A stretch of DNA of 64,000 nt from Flagellimonas amoyensis (GTDB taxonomy: Bacteria; Bacteroidota; Bacteroidia; Flavobacteriales; Flavobacteriaceae): positions 62,001 to 126,000 of the forward strand of contig NZ_QBUK01000005.1 of NCBI RefSeq assembly GCF_003058265.1, written 5' to 3'. Under the pieces are notes generated by a model. It had not been told where the DNA came from and made no database searches. It was given only the letters and a program-made list of their open reading frames with translations. This document shows positions 41,087 through 49,807 of this stretch, one piece after another (positions within the stretch are counted from its first letter, which is position 1; each line of letters begins with the position of its first letter). Both the position numbers and the translations under genes were made by a program.

Positions 41087-41647
41087 TTATTGTTGCGCCA
41101 TTTCCAAGTTGATGGTCAGCTCAACCTCGTTGCCCAAGGAAGCAGTCTCTCCGCCAACGCCAAAATCCAATCGGTTGATGGTGCCGGTGAGTTTAAGCCC
41201 CGCTTTTAGTTTTTGGCTGCGCTGATCGGTGATCACCCCGTTCACCTTGCCTTCGAGGGTAATTGGTTTGGTGACCCCGTGCATGGTGAGGTCCCCTGTC
41301 AATTTAAAGGTCTTGTCCCCTGTTTTTTCATAGCCGGTGCTCTGGAAGGTGATGGATGGATACTTTTCGGCATCAAAAAAGTCCGCACTCCTCAGGTGAT
41401 TGTCCCGTCTTTCATTATCGGTGTTGATGCTGGTGGTCTTGATGTCCACTGTGAATTCGGCATCCCCAAACGTATCGGATGCGGTTGCCATGATGTCAAA
41501 ATCGCTAAAATGTCCCTCTACTTCCGAAATCATCAAGTGGGTGATGGCAAAACCTACCTTGGAATGTGATTTGTCCAATTTCCATGTAGATTGTGCCGTG
41601 GCGAACAGGCCTGTCATAAGGGCAAATGCAATGATCCTTTTCTTCAT
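41087..41647 (-). CDS. YceI-family periplasmic lipid-binding protein
   Basis: 186 residues: signal peptide (MKKRIIAFALMTGLFATAQS) and the YceI lipocalin-like barrel ('TWKLDKSHSKVGFAITHLMI', 'DNHLRSADFFDAEKYPSITF', 'TGDLTMHGVTKPITLEGKV'). YceI proteins bind polyprenyl chains or quinones in the periplasm. It is upstream of and probably co-transcribed with the PepSY-type gene. Confidence 0.94.
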   Translation of the reverse strand: MKKRIIAFALMTGLFATAQSTWKLDKSHSKVGFAITHLMISEVEGHFSDFDIMATASDTFGDAEFTVDIKTTSINTDNERRDNHLRSADFFDAEKYPSITFQSTGYEKTGDKTFKLTGDLTMHGVTKPITLEGKVNGVITDQRSQKLKAGLKLTGTINRLDFGVGGETASLGNEVELTINLEMAQQ

Positions 41648-41710
41648 AGTTGTAAAATTAAGTGTTTATAGTTATTGTTCAATTGCTCCGAAAAATAATG
41701 ATATTTGGAA

Positions 41711-41773
41711 TACGTCCCATGGGCCATTGAAAAAACCCTAACCAATTTGGACAATTAATTTGGAAGGGACGTA
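41711..41773. promoter_or_regulatory. inverted repeat between yceI and the LytS gene
   Basis: TACGTCCC (41711-41718) and GGGACGTA (41766-41773) are perfect inverted repeats 47 bases apart in the 287-base divergent gap. They could be two operator half-sites for one regulator or a looped structure. No other strong signals were seen in the gap. Confidence 0.45.
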
Positions 41774-41934
41774 CTATTTTCCGTGAACAACAAAGCGCTT
41801 CCCATGACCGACCGATCCGTAGTGAAAAACAGGCCTAAATTGTCGTTGGGGGGAGTAATAGTGCTGTTCATAAACCTGCTTTTTTTTTAAATGGGTTTAA
41901 TCCATAGTTTTGATTTTGAATTAATTGAAAGGTA

Positions 41935-42933
41935 TTGATTTCCAAGAAGGAACTTCTTTTTCAGATAGTGCTCCATGTTCTTGTCCTGCTGTTTTTTTCT
42001 TTTGACAGGAACCAGGGAGGTATTATTGTACACAAGGCCATTTTTCTGCTGTTCTATAGTGTTGCCACTATTGCGGTCACCTATTTCCTGATGCCAAGAT
42101 TTCTCTACAGAAAAAAATACTGGCAGTTTTTTCTCGGGTTCATTTTGGTGGTTGTGGCTGTCATCGCCATAGAAGAGCTGATATTGGAACCCATCATGTT
42201 CCCAAACACAAAACGGGGAAACTCATTTCCGGGGATCTATATATCCCTGTTGGGGGTGCTGCCGGTCATGTTTATCCTTTCTGGCTGTAAATTTGGATGG
42301 GATGCCTTGCAGAAGCAAGACCAAATAGATGAGTTGCAAAGTACCATCCAGGAGAGCGAACTTCAGTTTTTGAGGTCACAGATCAATCCCCATTTTTTGT
42401 TCAACAATTTGAACAACCTATATTCCTACGCATTGCAGAATTCCCCAAAGACCCCAGAGATCATCTTGGAGATGAGCGGTGTTTTGCGATATATGCTGTA
42501 CGAATCCAAGGAACAGTTCGTACCTTTAAAAAAGGAACTGGAGCAGTTGGGCAACTTTATCCGTTTGTACCGATTGCAGATAGAGGATAGGGGCATTGTC
42601 CGTTTCGAAGTGGGTGATATGCAAGAGGAATATCGAATAGCCCCTTTGATATTGATCGTGTTCATTGAAAATGCGTTCAAGCATAGTCAATCCGGACTGT
42701 CATCCAATATCGTGATAGATATTTCGGTACAAATGGAAGGTGCTGTACTGGAGTTTCACTGCAACAACAATTTCGAAACGGTGCCCAGTCTGGATACCGT
42801 GGCCAAAGGAATTGGCTTGAAAAATGTACAGAAACGTTTGGAGCTGTTGTATCCCAATAAGCATCAGTTGGAAATCAAAGAGAAGGATAACAGTTACCAA
42901 GTGTACTTAAAACTGGAACTGGAAAAAATATAG
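41935..42933 (+). CDS. LytS/YpdA-type sensor histidine kinase
   Basis: 332 residues. Four membrane helices in the first 125 residues, a short linker coiled coil, then a His_kinase domain: 'QFLRSQINPHFLFNNLNNLY' (the phosphoacceptor His in NPHFLF), 'APLILIVFIENAFKHS' (N box) and 'GIGLKNVQKRLELLYP' (G box). The start is TTG at 41935; an in-frame TGA lies three codons upstream and no ATG is near. It is followed 4 bases later by its LytTR response regulator. Confidence 0.92.
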   Translation: MISKKELLFQIVLHVLVLLFFSFDRNQGGIIVHKAIFLLFYSVATIAVTYFLMPRFLYRKKYWQFFLGFILVVVAVIAIEELILEPIMFPNTKRGNSFPGIYISLLGVLPVMFILSGCKFGWDALQKQDQIDELQSTIQESELQFLRSQINPHFLFNNLNNLYSYALQNSPKTPEIILEMSGVLRYMLYESKEQFVPLKKELEQLGNFIRLYRLQIEDRGIVRFEVGDMQEEYRIAPLILIVFIENAFKHSQSGLSSNIVIDISVQMEGAVLEFHCNNNFETVPSLDTVAKGIGLKNVQKRLELLYPNKHQLEIKEKDNSYQVYLKLELEKI

Positions 42934-42937
42934 CCAT

Positions 42938-43633
42938 ATGAGATGTATCATTGTTGAGGACCAACCGCCAGCACAGCGGATCCTTAAGAAGTTCATTGAT
43001 GAAGTACCAGCCTTGGATCTTGTTGGCGTGTTTTCCGATGGTATTCAGGCCATGGCGTTTTTGAATGCCGAACCTGTCCACCTCATGTTTTTGGATATCC
43101 ATTTGCCCAAGATCAACGGATTGGACTTTCTAAAAAGTATTCCCGAGCCTCCACAGGTGATATTGACCACCGCTTTTTCGGAATATGCACTGGAAGGGTA
43201 TGACCTCAATGTGGTGGACTATTTGTTGAAACCTTTTTCTTTCCAGCGATTTTTGCAGGCGGTGAACAAAGTGATTGCAAAGCAAGAGAGCATTGCAACG
43301 GGTAACGAAAAGGTGCAGATCAGTGAAATCTATGTCAAATCCAGTCACGAGCACATTAAGGTGCTGGTGAAGGACATCTATACCATTTCCTCGGATTCCG
43401 ATTACACCGAGATCCACCTAAAGAACAAAAAGATCCTTTCCAATGAACCCCTACGCCATTGGTTGGACATTCTGGGGGCAGGTCAGTTTTACCAAGTACA
43501 CAAATCCCATATCATCAACACCCAAAAGATAGACCGGATATCCGGCAACCAAGTTTTGATGAGCGATGGTTCAAAAATCCCGCTCGGACGGGCATACAAG
43601 GAACATTTCCTGAAAAGTATCCTACAGCAATAA
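42938..43633 (+). CDS. LytTR-family response regulator
   Basis: 231 residues. Receiver domain (1-120) with phosphoacceptor Asp53 in 'LMFLDIHLPKING' and 'YLLKPFS' (conserved Lys); C-terminal LytTR DNA-binding domain (about 135-231: 'DIYTISSDSDYTEIHLKNKK', 'QVHKSHIINTQKIDRISGNQ'). Cognate of the preceding kinase. The target may be the neighbouring symporter or yceI; no LytTR-type direct repeats were identified. Confidence 0.94.
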   Translation: MRCIIVEDQPPAQRILKKFIDEVPALDLVGVFSDGIQAMAFLNAEPVHLMFLDIHLPKINGLDFLKSIPEPPQVILTTAFSEYALEGYDLNVVDYLLKPFSFQRFLQAVNKVIAKQESIATGNEKVQISEIYVKSSHEHIKVLVKDIYTISSDSDYTEIHLKNKKILSNEPLRHWLDILGAGQFYQVHKSHIINTQKIDRISGNQVLMSDGSKIPLGRAYKEHFLKSILQQ

Positions 43634-43797
43634 AAAAAGGCTGTCTTAAAAGTGATTAAATTGTCATTTTTGGCTGTCACCCTGAGCGAAGTCGAAGGGA
43701 CAGTCTAAAAAATCTTTATTGGGTTATTGTCAAATAGTTGAATTCCAAAAAGATTCTTCATTTCATTCAGAATGACACTTTTAAGACAGCTTTTTTG
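43632..43797. repeat. 166-bp palindromic element with terminal inverted repeats
   Basis: Arms AAAAAAAGGCTGTCTTAAAA plus GTG (43632-43654) and CACTTTTAAGACAGCTTTTT (43777-43797) are inverted repeats of about 21 bases with one bulge, separated by about 120 bases. The inside holds CCTGAGCGAAGTCGAAGG (43680-43697), similar to the repeat at 17790. It lies between convergent genes and would fold into a long hairpin ending in T runs on both strands, working as a two-way terminator. It may be a MITE-like element. Confidence 0.75.
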
Positions 43798-43807
43798 TTT
43801 CAACAGA

Positions 43808-45457
43808 TTACTTAGCAAAGTACACGTAGATCGCTATCACGACCACACAGATGAAGGCACTAGCCAATTTGACGTGTTTCCAAGGCTCTATCGATACTTG
43901 CTTGGTATATTCCAGTTCAAAAGCTTCTTTCCTAGGATATATCTTACCAATGATCAGCATGATGACAATGTTGGTGATGAACAATATCGCCATCACGTGG
44001 AGGTAATGCGGATAGGCACCCGCTTCCACCATGTGCAGTGCTTCCGGGTCCGTAATGCCGTTTGCCTTGGCTTCGGCCAGTGCATTGGCCACCATTCTTG
44101 GGCCTACGATGAACTGGCTGATGATGTATAAAATGGAACCTGAGAGGATGCCGATTTTGGCCGCAATGGCAGGAACCCTTTTGGTGAGATACCCCACTAC
44201 AATGATGGTGAAGATGGGGATGCTATAAATTCCGTTGATTTCCTGTAAATAATTGAAAAGGCTTCCGGCATTGGCAATCAGCGGCGCAATGAACATGGCG
44301 GCCAGTGCCAAACAGATACCGAAGATCTTTCCGTATTTCACGATGGTCATTTCGGAAGCCTCCTTGTTGATGTGCTGCTTGTAGATGTCGATGCCAAATA
44401 GCGTCACCGAACTGTTGAGTACACTATTGAAGGAGCTCAGGATGGCCCCAAAGAGCACGGCGGCAAAAAAGCCCATCAAGGGTTTTGGCAATACGGCCCT
44501 TACCAGTTCGGGGTAGGCTAGGTCGCTGCTGGACAATCCGCCTTCAAAATAATAGTAAGCGATCATTCCGGGCAAGACCAAGATAATGGGTCCCAAAATC
44601 TTCAAAAAGGCGGCCAATAGCAGACCTTTTTGTCCTTCAGCCAAGTTTTTGGCGCCCAATCCCCTTTGAATGATCTGCTGGTTGGTTCCCCAATAAAACA
44701 ATTGGACCAGCATCATGCCCGTAAAAATGGTCGAGAAGGGGACTTCCTGCCCCGGATTTCCCGTAGAATCGAAACGTTCCGGGTTTGCTGCCATCAACAT
44801 ATCCAAACCGTTCAAAACACTGCCATCACCAATGGCCATCAATCCAAATACGGGAATGAGCAATCCTCCTATAATAAGTCCAATCGCATTGATACTATCA
44901 GAAACGGCCACGGCCTTCAGTCCTCCAAAAACCGCATAAATGGAACCCACGATACCGATGCCCCAAATGCAGAGGAGCAATGCCGTGGAATCCGAAACAC
45001 CAAGCAATTGGGGGACATCGAACATTCCACTGATGGCAACGGAGCCTGAATACAAAATCACCGGCAGAAGCACCACAACATAACCCGTCAAGAACAGTCC
45101 CGAGGTAATGGTTTTGGTAGTGGTGTCGAACCTTTTGGCCAAGAATTGCGGAACAGTGGTCAGGCCACCTTTCAAATAGCGGGGCAACAGGAACATGGCC
45201 GTTACCACAATGGCCAAGGCGGCCAAGGTTTCCCATGCCATTACCGAAAGTCCATCCTTGTAGGCACTACCGTTGAGGCCCACAATTTGTTCGGTCGAAA
45301 GGTTGGTCAATAGCAATGAGCCGGCAATGACGCCAGCGGTGAGGCTCCTTCCTCCCAAGAAGTAACCGTCAGAAGATGTTTCGTCCGTTTTGCGGACGGA
45401 CCACCAAGAAATAAATGCTACCAGGAGCGTAAAACCCAAAAATGATATGAGTGACAT
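43808..45457 (-). CDS. sodium:solute symporter (SSS/SLC5 family)
   Basis: 549 residues, about 14 membrane segments. SSS pattern: 'SWWSVRKTDETSSDGYFLGG' after TM1, 'GSLLLTNLSTEQIVGLNGSA' in TM2 with the unwound region, and 'FGAILSSFNSVLNSSVTLFG' in TM9 (the sodium-site helix). It resembles sugar-type SglT members, but the substrate is uncertain. It is divergent from the DUF5690 transporter gene and could belong to the neighbouring organophosphorus locus. Confidence 0.92.
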   Translation of the reverse strand: MSLISFLGFTLLVAFISWWSVRKTDETSSDGYFLGGRSLTAGVIAGSLLLTNLSTEQIVGLNGSAYKDGLSVMAWETLAALAIVVTAMFLLPRYLKGGLTTVPQFLAKRFDTTTKTITSGLFLTGYVVVLLPVILYSGSVAISGMFDVPQLLGVSDSTALLLCIWGIGIVGSIYAVFGGLKAVAVSDSINAIGLIIGGLLIPVFGLMAIGDGSVLNGLDMLMAANPERFDSTGNPGQEVPFSTIFTGMMLVQLFYWGTNQQIIQRGLGAKNLAEGQKGLLLAAFLKILGPIILVLPGMIAYYYFEGGLSSSDLAYPELVRAVLPKPLMGFFAAVLFGAILSSFNSVLNSSVTLFGIDIYKQHINKEASEMTIVKYGKIFGICLALAAMFIAPLIANAGSLFNYLQEINGIYSIPIFTIIVVGYLTKRVPAIAAKIGILSGSILYIISQFIVGPRMVANALAEAKANGITDPEALHMVEAGAYPHYLHVMAILFITNIVIMLIIGKIYPRKEAFELEYTKQVSIEPWKHVKLASAFICVVVIAIYVYFAK

Positions 45458-45856
45458 GTGTTACATTTTGATTGTTCGGCCCAAGGTAAAGGACCAAATG
45501 GATTAGTTTGTTCTGTTAAATAAATTGGTCATTGGTATTTTTCCGATAACCGTTACCCTCTTTTTTAGGTGTAAACCGATTCAAAATTCAAAAGGGGCAT
45601 GACGGTCTCTTGCCCTGCTAATATAATCGGAATTTTCCAAAATACGGTTGACCGTCAGCAATCACTTGCGGAATGTTTCCATAACAGAATTGGATCTACT
45701 CTTTAAAGTTATAGGCCATTTTTTATAAAAATGGAAGTGGGAGGGACAAATTGTTTTTGCTAACCTTTTTTTAATCTTAAAGAGAAGATGGGTTTATACT
45801 AATTTGAGTTATTTGAAAAATAAATTTAGTATTTGTAAACTTTTTTCAACGAAAAC
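45458..45856. other. 399-base divergent intergenic region
   Basis: No gene seen. It holds the decamer TATTTGTAAA at 45830-45839, 17 bases before the DUF5690 start, which also occurs twice upstream of susC; see findings. No clear -7 match was located for either gene. Confidence 0.5.
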
Positions 45857-47137
45857 ATGCCCAAAAAACACTCCAGCTTGGTCTTTGTGCTACATGCGTC
45901 GCTCGCGGCTTTTGGGGCTTATTTCTGCATGTACGCTTTCAGGAAGCCGTTTTCGGTCGCCACTTTTGAGGGGATGGCCTTTATGGGAATCAACTACAAA
46001 ATTTTGTTGGTGATTGCCCAGGTTTTAGGTTATGCCCTCTCCAAATTTGTGGGGATAAAGATCATATCGGAACTCAAATCCAACAAAAGACTGTTTTTTT
46101 TCATTACATTGATCCTGTTGGCCGAACTGTCACTGGTATTGTTCGCCTTTGTCCCTGCACCCTATAATCTCGTTTTCATGTTCCTGAACGGCCTGCCCTT
46201 GGGGATGATCTGGGGCATTGTGTTCTCCTATATCGAAGGAAGAAAGTTTACCGATGTCTTGGGCGTTGTGCTATGTGCCAGTTTTATCGTGTCCAGTGGC
46301 GTGGTGAAGTCAGTAGGGCTTTCTGTGATGGATTTTTGGGGCGTGAGCGAGTTTTGGATGCCCTCCGTCACCGGTGCCCTGTTCTTTTTGCCCCTGCTTT
46401 TGTGCGCTTACCTGTTGCAAAAAGTACCACCGCCTACGGCAGAGGACATCGAATCACGAACAGAACGTGTGCCCATGACGGGAGCGGATAGGAAACTTTT
46501 GGTCAAGCAATTCTTCTTTCCCCTGCTGTTGGTGGTCGTGTTTTATACCTTTCTTACCGCTTTCAGGGACTTTAGGGACAACTTTGCCCGCGAGCTTTGG
46601 GACAGCATCGGGTACCAAGGGGACATTTCGGTATTTTCCACATCGGAGATCATCATCGCCATAGTGGTGCTCGTGATCATAGGGTCCATTTTTTACATCA
46701 AGGACAATTATCGGGCCTTGTTGACCTATCACTTGTTGCTCTTGTTGGGGGCATTGGTGCTTGGCATCTCCACGGTGATGTTCCAAACGGGGGTCTTGGA
46801 TTCCTTTCTATGGATGGTCTGTACGGGTTTTGGGCTCTACATCTGTTATGTGCCCTTCAACTGCCTCTTTTTTGACCGATTCATCGCCACTTTTAAAATC
46901 AAGGGAAACTCAGGTTTTCTGATCTATATTGCCGATGCCTTCGGGTATATGGGCAGTGTGCTGGTATTGTTGTACAAAAACTTTGGACAGGCCAAACTGT
47001 CCTGGCTCAATTTCTTTGTGTATGGCACTTATGCCGTGGCAGTTATCGGTATAGGGATCACCATTGTACTGTTCCTTCATTTTGGGGCAAGACGAAAATC
47101 TGAACAGACCAACAAACAATTGGATTATGGACAATAG
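45857..47137 (+). CDS. DUF5690-family MFS-like inner membrane transporter
   Basis: 426 residues with about 12 membrane helices ('SLVFVLHASLAAFGAYFCMY' at the start, 'FMFLNGLPLGMIWGIVFSYI' in the middle). The N-terminal pattern 'YAFRKPFS' is characteristic of DUF5690. These proteins resemble organophosphate-type MFS permeases (GlpT/UhpT class) and are often found with phosphonate genes. Its end overlaps the start of the FAD oxidoreductase gene by 11 bases, so they are co-translated. It likely brings the substrate across the inner membrane; this is inference. Confidence 0.88.
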   Translation: MPKKHSSLVFVLHASLAAFGAYFCMYAFRKPFSVATFEGMAFMGINYKILLVIAQVLGYALSKFVGIKIISELKSNKRLFFFITLILLAELSLVLFAFVPAPYNLVFMFLNGLPLGMIWGIVFSYIEGRKFTDVLGVVLCASFIVSSGVVKSVGLSVMDFWGVSEFWMPSVTGALFFLPLLLCAYLLQKVPPPTAEDIESRTERVPMTGADRKLLVKQFFFPLLLVVVFYTFLTAFRDFRDNFARELWDSIGYQGDISVFSTSEIIIAIVVLVIIGSIFYIKDNYRALLTYHLLLLLGALVLGISTVMFQTGVLDSFLWMVCTGFGLYICYVPFNCLFFDRFIATFKIKGNSGFLIYIADAFGYMGSVLVLLYKNFGQAKLSWLNFFVYGTYAVAVIGIGITIVLFLHFGARRKSEQTNKQLDYGQ

Positions 47138-48299
47138 ATATGACGTTGCGATAGTGGGCGGGGGCATTTTGGGCACTTTTCATGCTTATCACGCACTGGA
47201 ACTGGGCCTTAAGGTCTGTTTACTGGAAAAAGATGCCTATCCGCAAGGGGCGACCACCCAAAATTTTGGGCAGGTGGTGCCATCCGGGATGAACTCCAAA
47301 TGGCAAAAATTGGGTAGGGAGAGCCTCCGCATCTATACGAACATCCAATCCCAGTTTGACATTGGCATTCGCCAAAACGGAACCGTCTATCTGGCCTCCA
47401 ATGAAGAAGAGGAACAGCTTTTGGTAGAACTCAGGGCCATCAACAACAACAATGACTATGCTTCCCGAATGCTCACCAAAGGTGAATGTCTGGAACGGTA
47501 TCCAGGACTGCGAAAGGAATATGTGAAGGCCGGACTCTTTTTTCCCGATGAGGTCACAGTGGAACCAAGGACCATGATCCATAGACTCCAAGAGTATTTG
47601 ACCACCCAAAAGGGGTTGAGCTTAAAGACACATTTCACTGCGGTGTCCTGTGAAAGAAATGGGGATTGGACAACGGTGAGGAGCACCGGAAATGAAGCCG
47701 TGTTGGCCAAAAAGGTAATCATTTGTAATGGCAGTGATTTCAAAAATCTATATCCAGAGGTGTTTACCCAGAGCGATCTGGAAGTGTCCAAATTGCAGAT
47801 GATGCAGACCAAACCGCAGAAAAACTATTCCTTGAAAGGGTCCATCTTGACCGGTTGGTCCATCAGAAGGTACGAGGCGTTCCATGAATGCCCATCATTT
47901 GCCCAGGTCAAACAGCATGAGCCGGCGGACAGCCTTCAAAAAAAATGGGGCGTGCACATCCTTTTCAAGCAGGCGGTGGACGGTTCGGTGATCTTGGGCG
48001 ATTCGCATCAATATGCCGATGTGGACAACATGGAAGACCTTGGGTATGATCTGGATATGGACATAGACCATTTTATGTTGGAAGAGGCCAAAAAAATAAT
48101 GGAACTCCCCACTTACGAGATACACAGAAGATGGTATGGGATGTATTCGCAGTGCAAAACAAAAGATATTTTTCAAACGACCATTGACGAACATATCCAC
48201 ATTGTCACCGGAATTGGCGGTAAGGGCATGACGGGAAGTGCGGGTTTTTCAAAAAAGAATATTGCAACTATTTTTAATAAAGAGAGAATCAACCTATGA
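47127..48299 (+). CDS. TIGR03364-type FAD-dependent oxidoreductase
   Basis: 390 residues from the ATG at 47127 (MDNRYDVAIVGGGILGTFHA), with the FAD-binding GxGxxG within the first 15 residues and a DAO-type fold ('LLEKDAYPQGATTQNFGQVV', 'HIVTGIGGKGMTGSAGF' near the end). The pattern fits the family found next to phosphonatase-like hydrolases and thought to oxidise an aminophosphonate (for example N-methylated or hydroxylated 2-aminoethylphosphonate) to an aldehyde. It is co-transcribed with the HAD gene (4-base overlap), exactly the known pairing. Confidence 0.87.
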   Translation: MDNRYDVAIVGGGILGTFHAYHALELGLKVCLLEKDAYPQGATTQNFGQVVPSGMNSKWQKLGRESLRIYTNIQSQFDIGIRQNGTVYLASNEEEEQLLVELRAINNNNDYASRMLTKGECLERYPGLRKEYVKAGLFFPDEVTVEPRTMIHRLQEYLTTQKGLSLKTHFTAVSCERNGDWTTVRSTGNEAVLAKKVIICNGSDFKNLYPEVFTQSDLEVSKLQMMQTKPQKNYSLKGSILTGWSIRRYEAFHECPSFAQVKQHEPADSLQKKWGVHILFKQAVDGSVILGDSHQYADVDNMEDLGYDLDMDIDHFMLEEAKKIMELPTYEIHRRWYGMYSQCKTKDIFQTTIDEHIHIVTGIGGKGMTGSAGFSKKNIATIFNKERINL

Positions 48300-48970
48300 A
48301 GGAAATAAAACTTGCGGTTTTTGATATGGCCGGCACCACGGTGAACGAGGATAATGTAGTGTACAAAACCGTCAGGAAGGCATTGGCCCGATCAGGAGTG
48401 GAGGTCACGTTGGACACCGTTTTGGAATTTGGCGCCGGAAAGGAAAAGTTCAAGGCCATATCCGATATCCTGGAAGAGAAGCAAACCAATGGAGTGGATG
48501 CCAAGGCCGTGTTTGAAGATTTCAAAGTGCTGCTGAAAGAGGCCTATGAACATCTTGAAGTGACCTCCTACGACGGAGTGGAGGACCTGTTCGGGGTTTT
48601 AAAGGCCCATGGGGTGAAGGTCGTGCTCAACACGGGCTACGATAGGAAAACAGCACAGTCCCTTTTGGATAAATTGGGATGGGTCGTTGGGCTTCAGATT
48701 GATGGCCTCATCACGGCCGATGATGTGGAGCAGGGAAGGCCTTCTTCGGAAATGATAGACAAGGCCATGGAAATGTTCCGCATAACAGATTCAGGACAGG
48801 TGCTCAAAGCCGGAGATTCCGTGATCGATATTGAAGAGGGCAAGAACGCCAATTGCGGCATCACCGTGGGAGTGCTCACGGGAGCGCAGACCCGAGGACA
48901 ATTGGAGACCGCAGATCCGACCATGATACTCGATTCCTTGAGCGAACTGGCCAAGGTTTTGTTCCCTTGA
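48296..48970 (+). CDS. phosphonatase-like HAD hydrolase (TIGR03351 type)
   Basis: 224 residues. HAD motif I 'VFDMAGTTVNED' (nucleophile Asp, with the AGTT of phosphonatases rather than DGTL), motif II 'VVLNTGYDRKT', motif IV 'KAGDSVIDIEEGKNANCGI'. This group cleaves or is proposed to cleave the C-P bond of phosphonoacetaldehyde-like compounds, releasing phosphate. It is the last gene of the transporter-oxidoreductase-hydrolase operon. Its stop codon directly abuts that of the convergent XRE-cupin gene. Enzyme type is firm, exact substrate inferred. Confidence 0.88.
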   Translation: MKEIKLAVFDMAGTTVNEDNVVYKTVRKALARSGVEVTLDTVLEFGAGKEKFKAISDILEEKQTNGVDAKAVFEDFKVLLKEAYEHLEVTSYDGVEDLFGVLKAHGVKVVLNTGYDRKTAQSLLDKLGWVVGLQIDGLITADDVEQGRPSSEMIDKAMEMFRITDSGQVLKAGDSVIDIEEGKNANCGITVGVLTGAQTRGQLETADPTMILDSLSELAKVLFP

Positions 48971-49537
48971 TCAAATAAAGAAGTAGACCACTAACATCTT
49001 CGAGGCGACCTTGCCCCGATTTATGGGAACATGGGGGATTCTGCCATCAAAGAAAATGGAATCCCCTTCTTGGAGCAGCACCTCTTGGTCCCCTACCTCG
49101 TAATAGCATTCCCCGCTCAGCACATATTTGAACTCAAACGCATCCGTGACCACCTTCTCACGTTTGGAATTGGGTTTTACCTCCAGCAATACACTTTCAA
49201 ACCCTACCGAGTTCAATTGCTTGCCAAAAATGTAACTGTAGCTGAACCCTATCGCCTCATCCTCCTTTTCAATAAGGGTGTGGTCGTCCTTTCGGGAAAC
49301 CAGAAAATTTTGCCCATTTACCTTGGGCATACCATCAAAAAAAGCGGTCAATTCCGTACCCAGTGCGCCAACGATCTTCAGGAACACGGGCAGGGAGGGG
49401 ATGGTCCTTCCATTTTCGATGCGGGAAATGAGCCCAGCGGTCACTCCGGCATCGATCGCAACTTCACTGATGGTCCTTTTATTGTCCTTACGGATTTCCT
49501 TGATCCGCTTGCCTATACCAATAAGATAGTCTTCCAT
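48971..49537 (-). CDS. XRE-cupin transcriptional regulator
   Basis: 188 residues. N-terminal Cro/C1 helix-turn-helix (about 8-65, 'ISEVAIDAGVTAGLISRIEN') and a C-terminal cupin (about 115-185, 'FKYVLSGECYYEVGDQEVLL', 'GDSIFFDGRIPHVPINRGKV'). Such regulators sense a small molecule bound in the cupin. It is divergent from susC, with 270 bases between, and convergent with the phosphonatase operon, so it probably controls both transcripts of the locus. Confidence 0.92.
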   Translation of the reverse strand: MEDYLIGIGKRIKEIRKDNKRTISEVAIDAGVTAGLISRIENGRTIPSLPVFLKIVGALGTELTAFFDGMPKVNGQNFLVSRKDDHTLIEKEDEAIGFSYSYIFGKQLNSVGFESVLLEVKPNSKREKVVTDAFEFKYVLSGECYYEVGDQEVLLQEGDSIFFDGRIPHVPINRGKVASKMLVVYFFI

Positions 49538-49785
49538 ATAATGGGGTTAATGCCGATGGCTATTTTTCAAAGGTCATAAATACTAAAAAAACTCCGTAAA
49601 CCCTGTAATACGCTCCACGAACATTGAAAAGTACTGTTTTTGAAGCAGTTTAAAAAGTGAATATTTGTAAATAATATTTACCTAACATTCAATGGATTAT
49701 TTTAACCATTCCATATCTTTTTTTTAATCTGTACAACGGCATGTCTTAACTCTTGTGTTGGATATTTGTTGATAAATAATTAACC

Positions 49786-49801
49786 AATATTTACAAATAT
49801 T
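49786..49801. promoter_or_regulatory. palindrome just before susC
   Basis: AATATTTACAAATATT is a perfect inverted repeat (7-base arms, spacer AC) ending 7 bases before the susC ATG (49808). A near copy, AATATTTGTAAATAAT, lies at 49660-49675. Both share the decamer TATTTGTAAA (one on each strand) with the DUF5690 promoter. They are candidate binding sites for the XRE-cupin regulator. Confidence 0.5.
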
Positions 49802-49807
49802 CAACAA

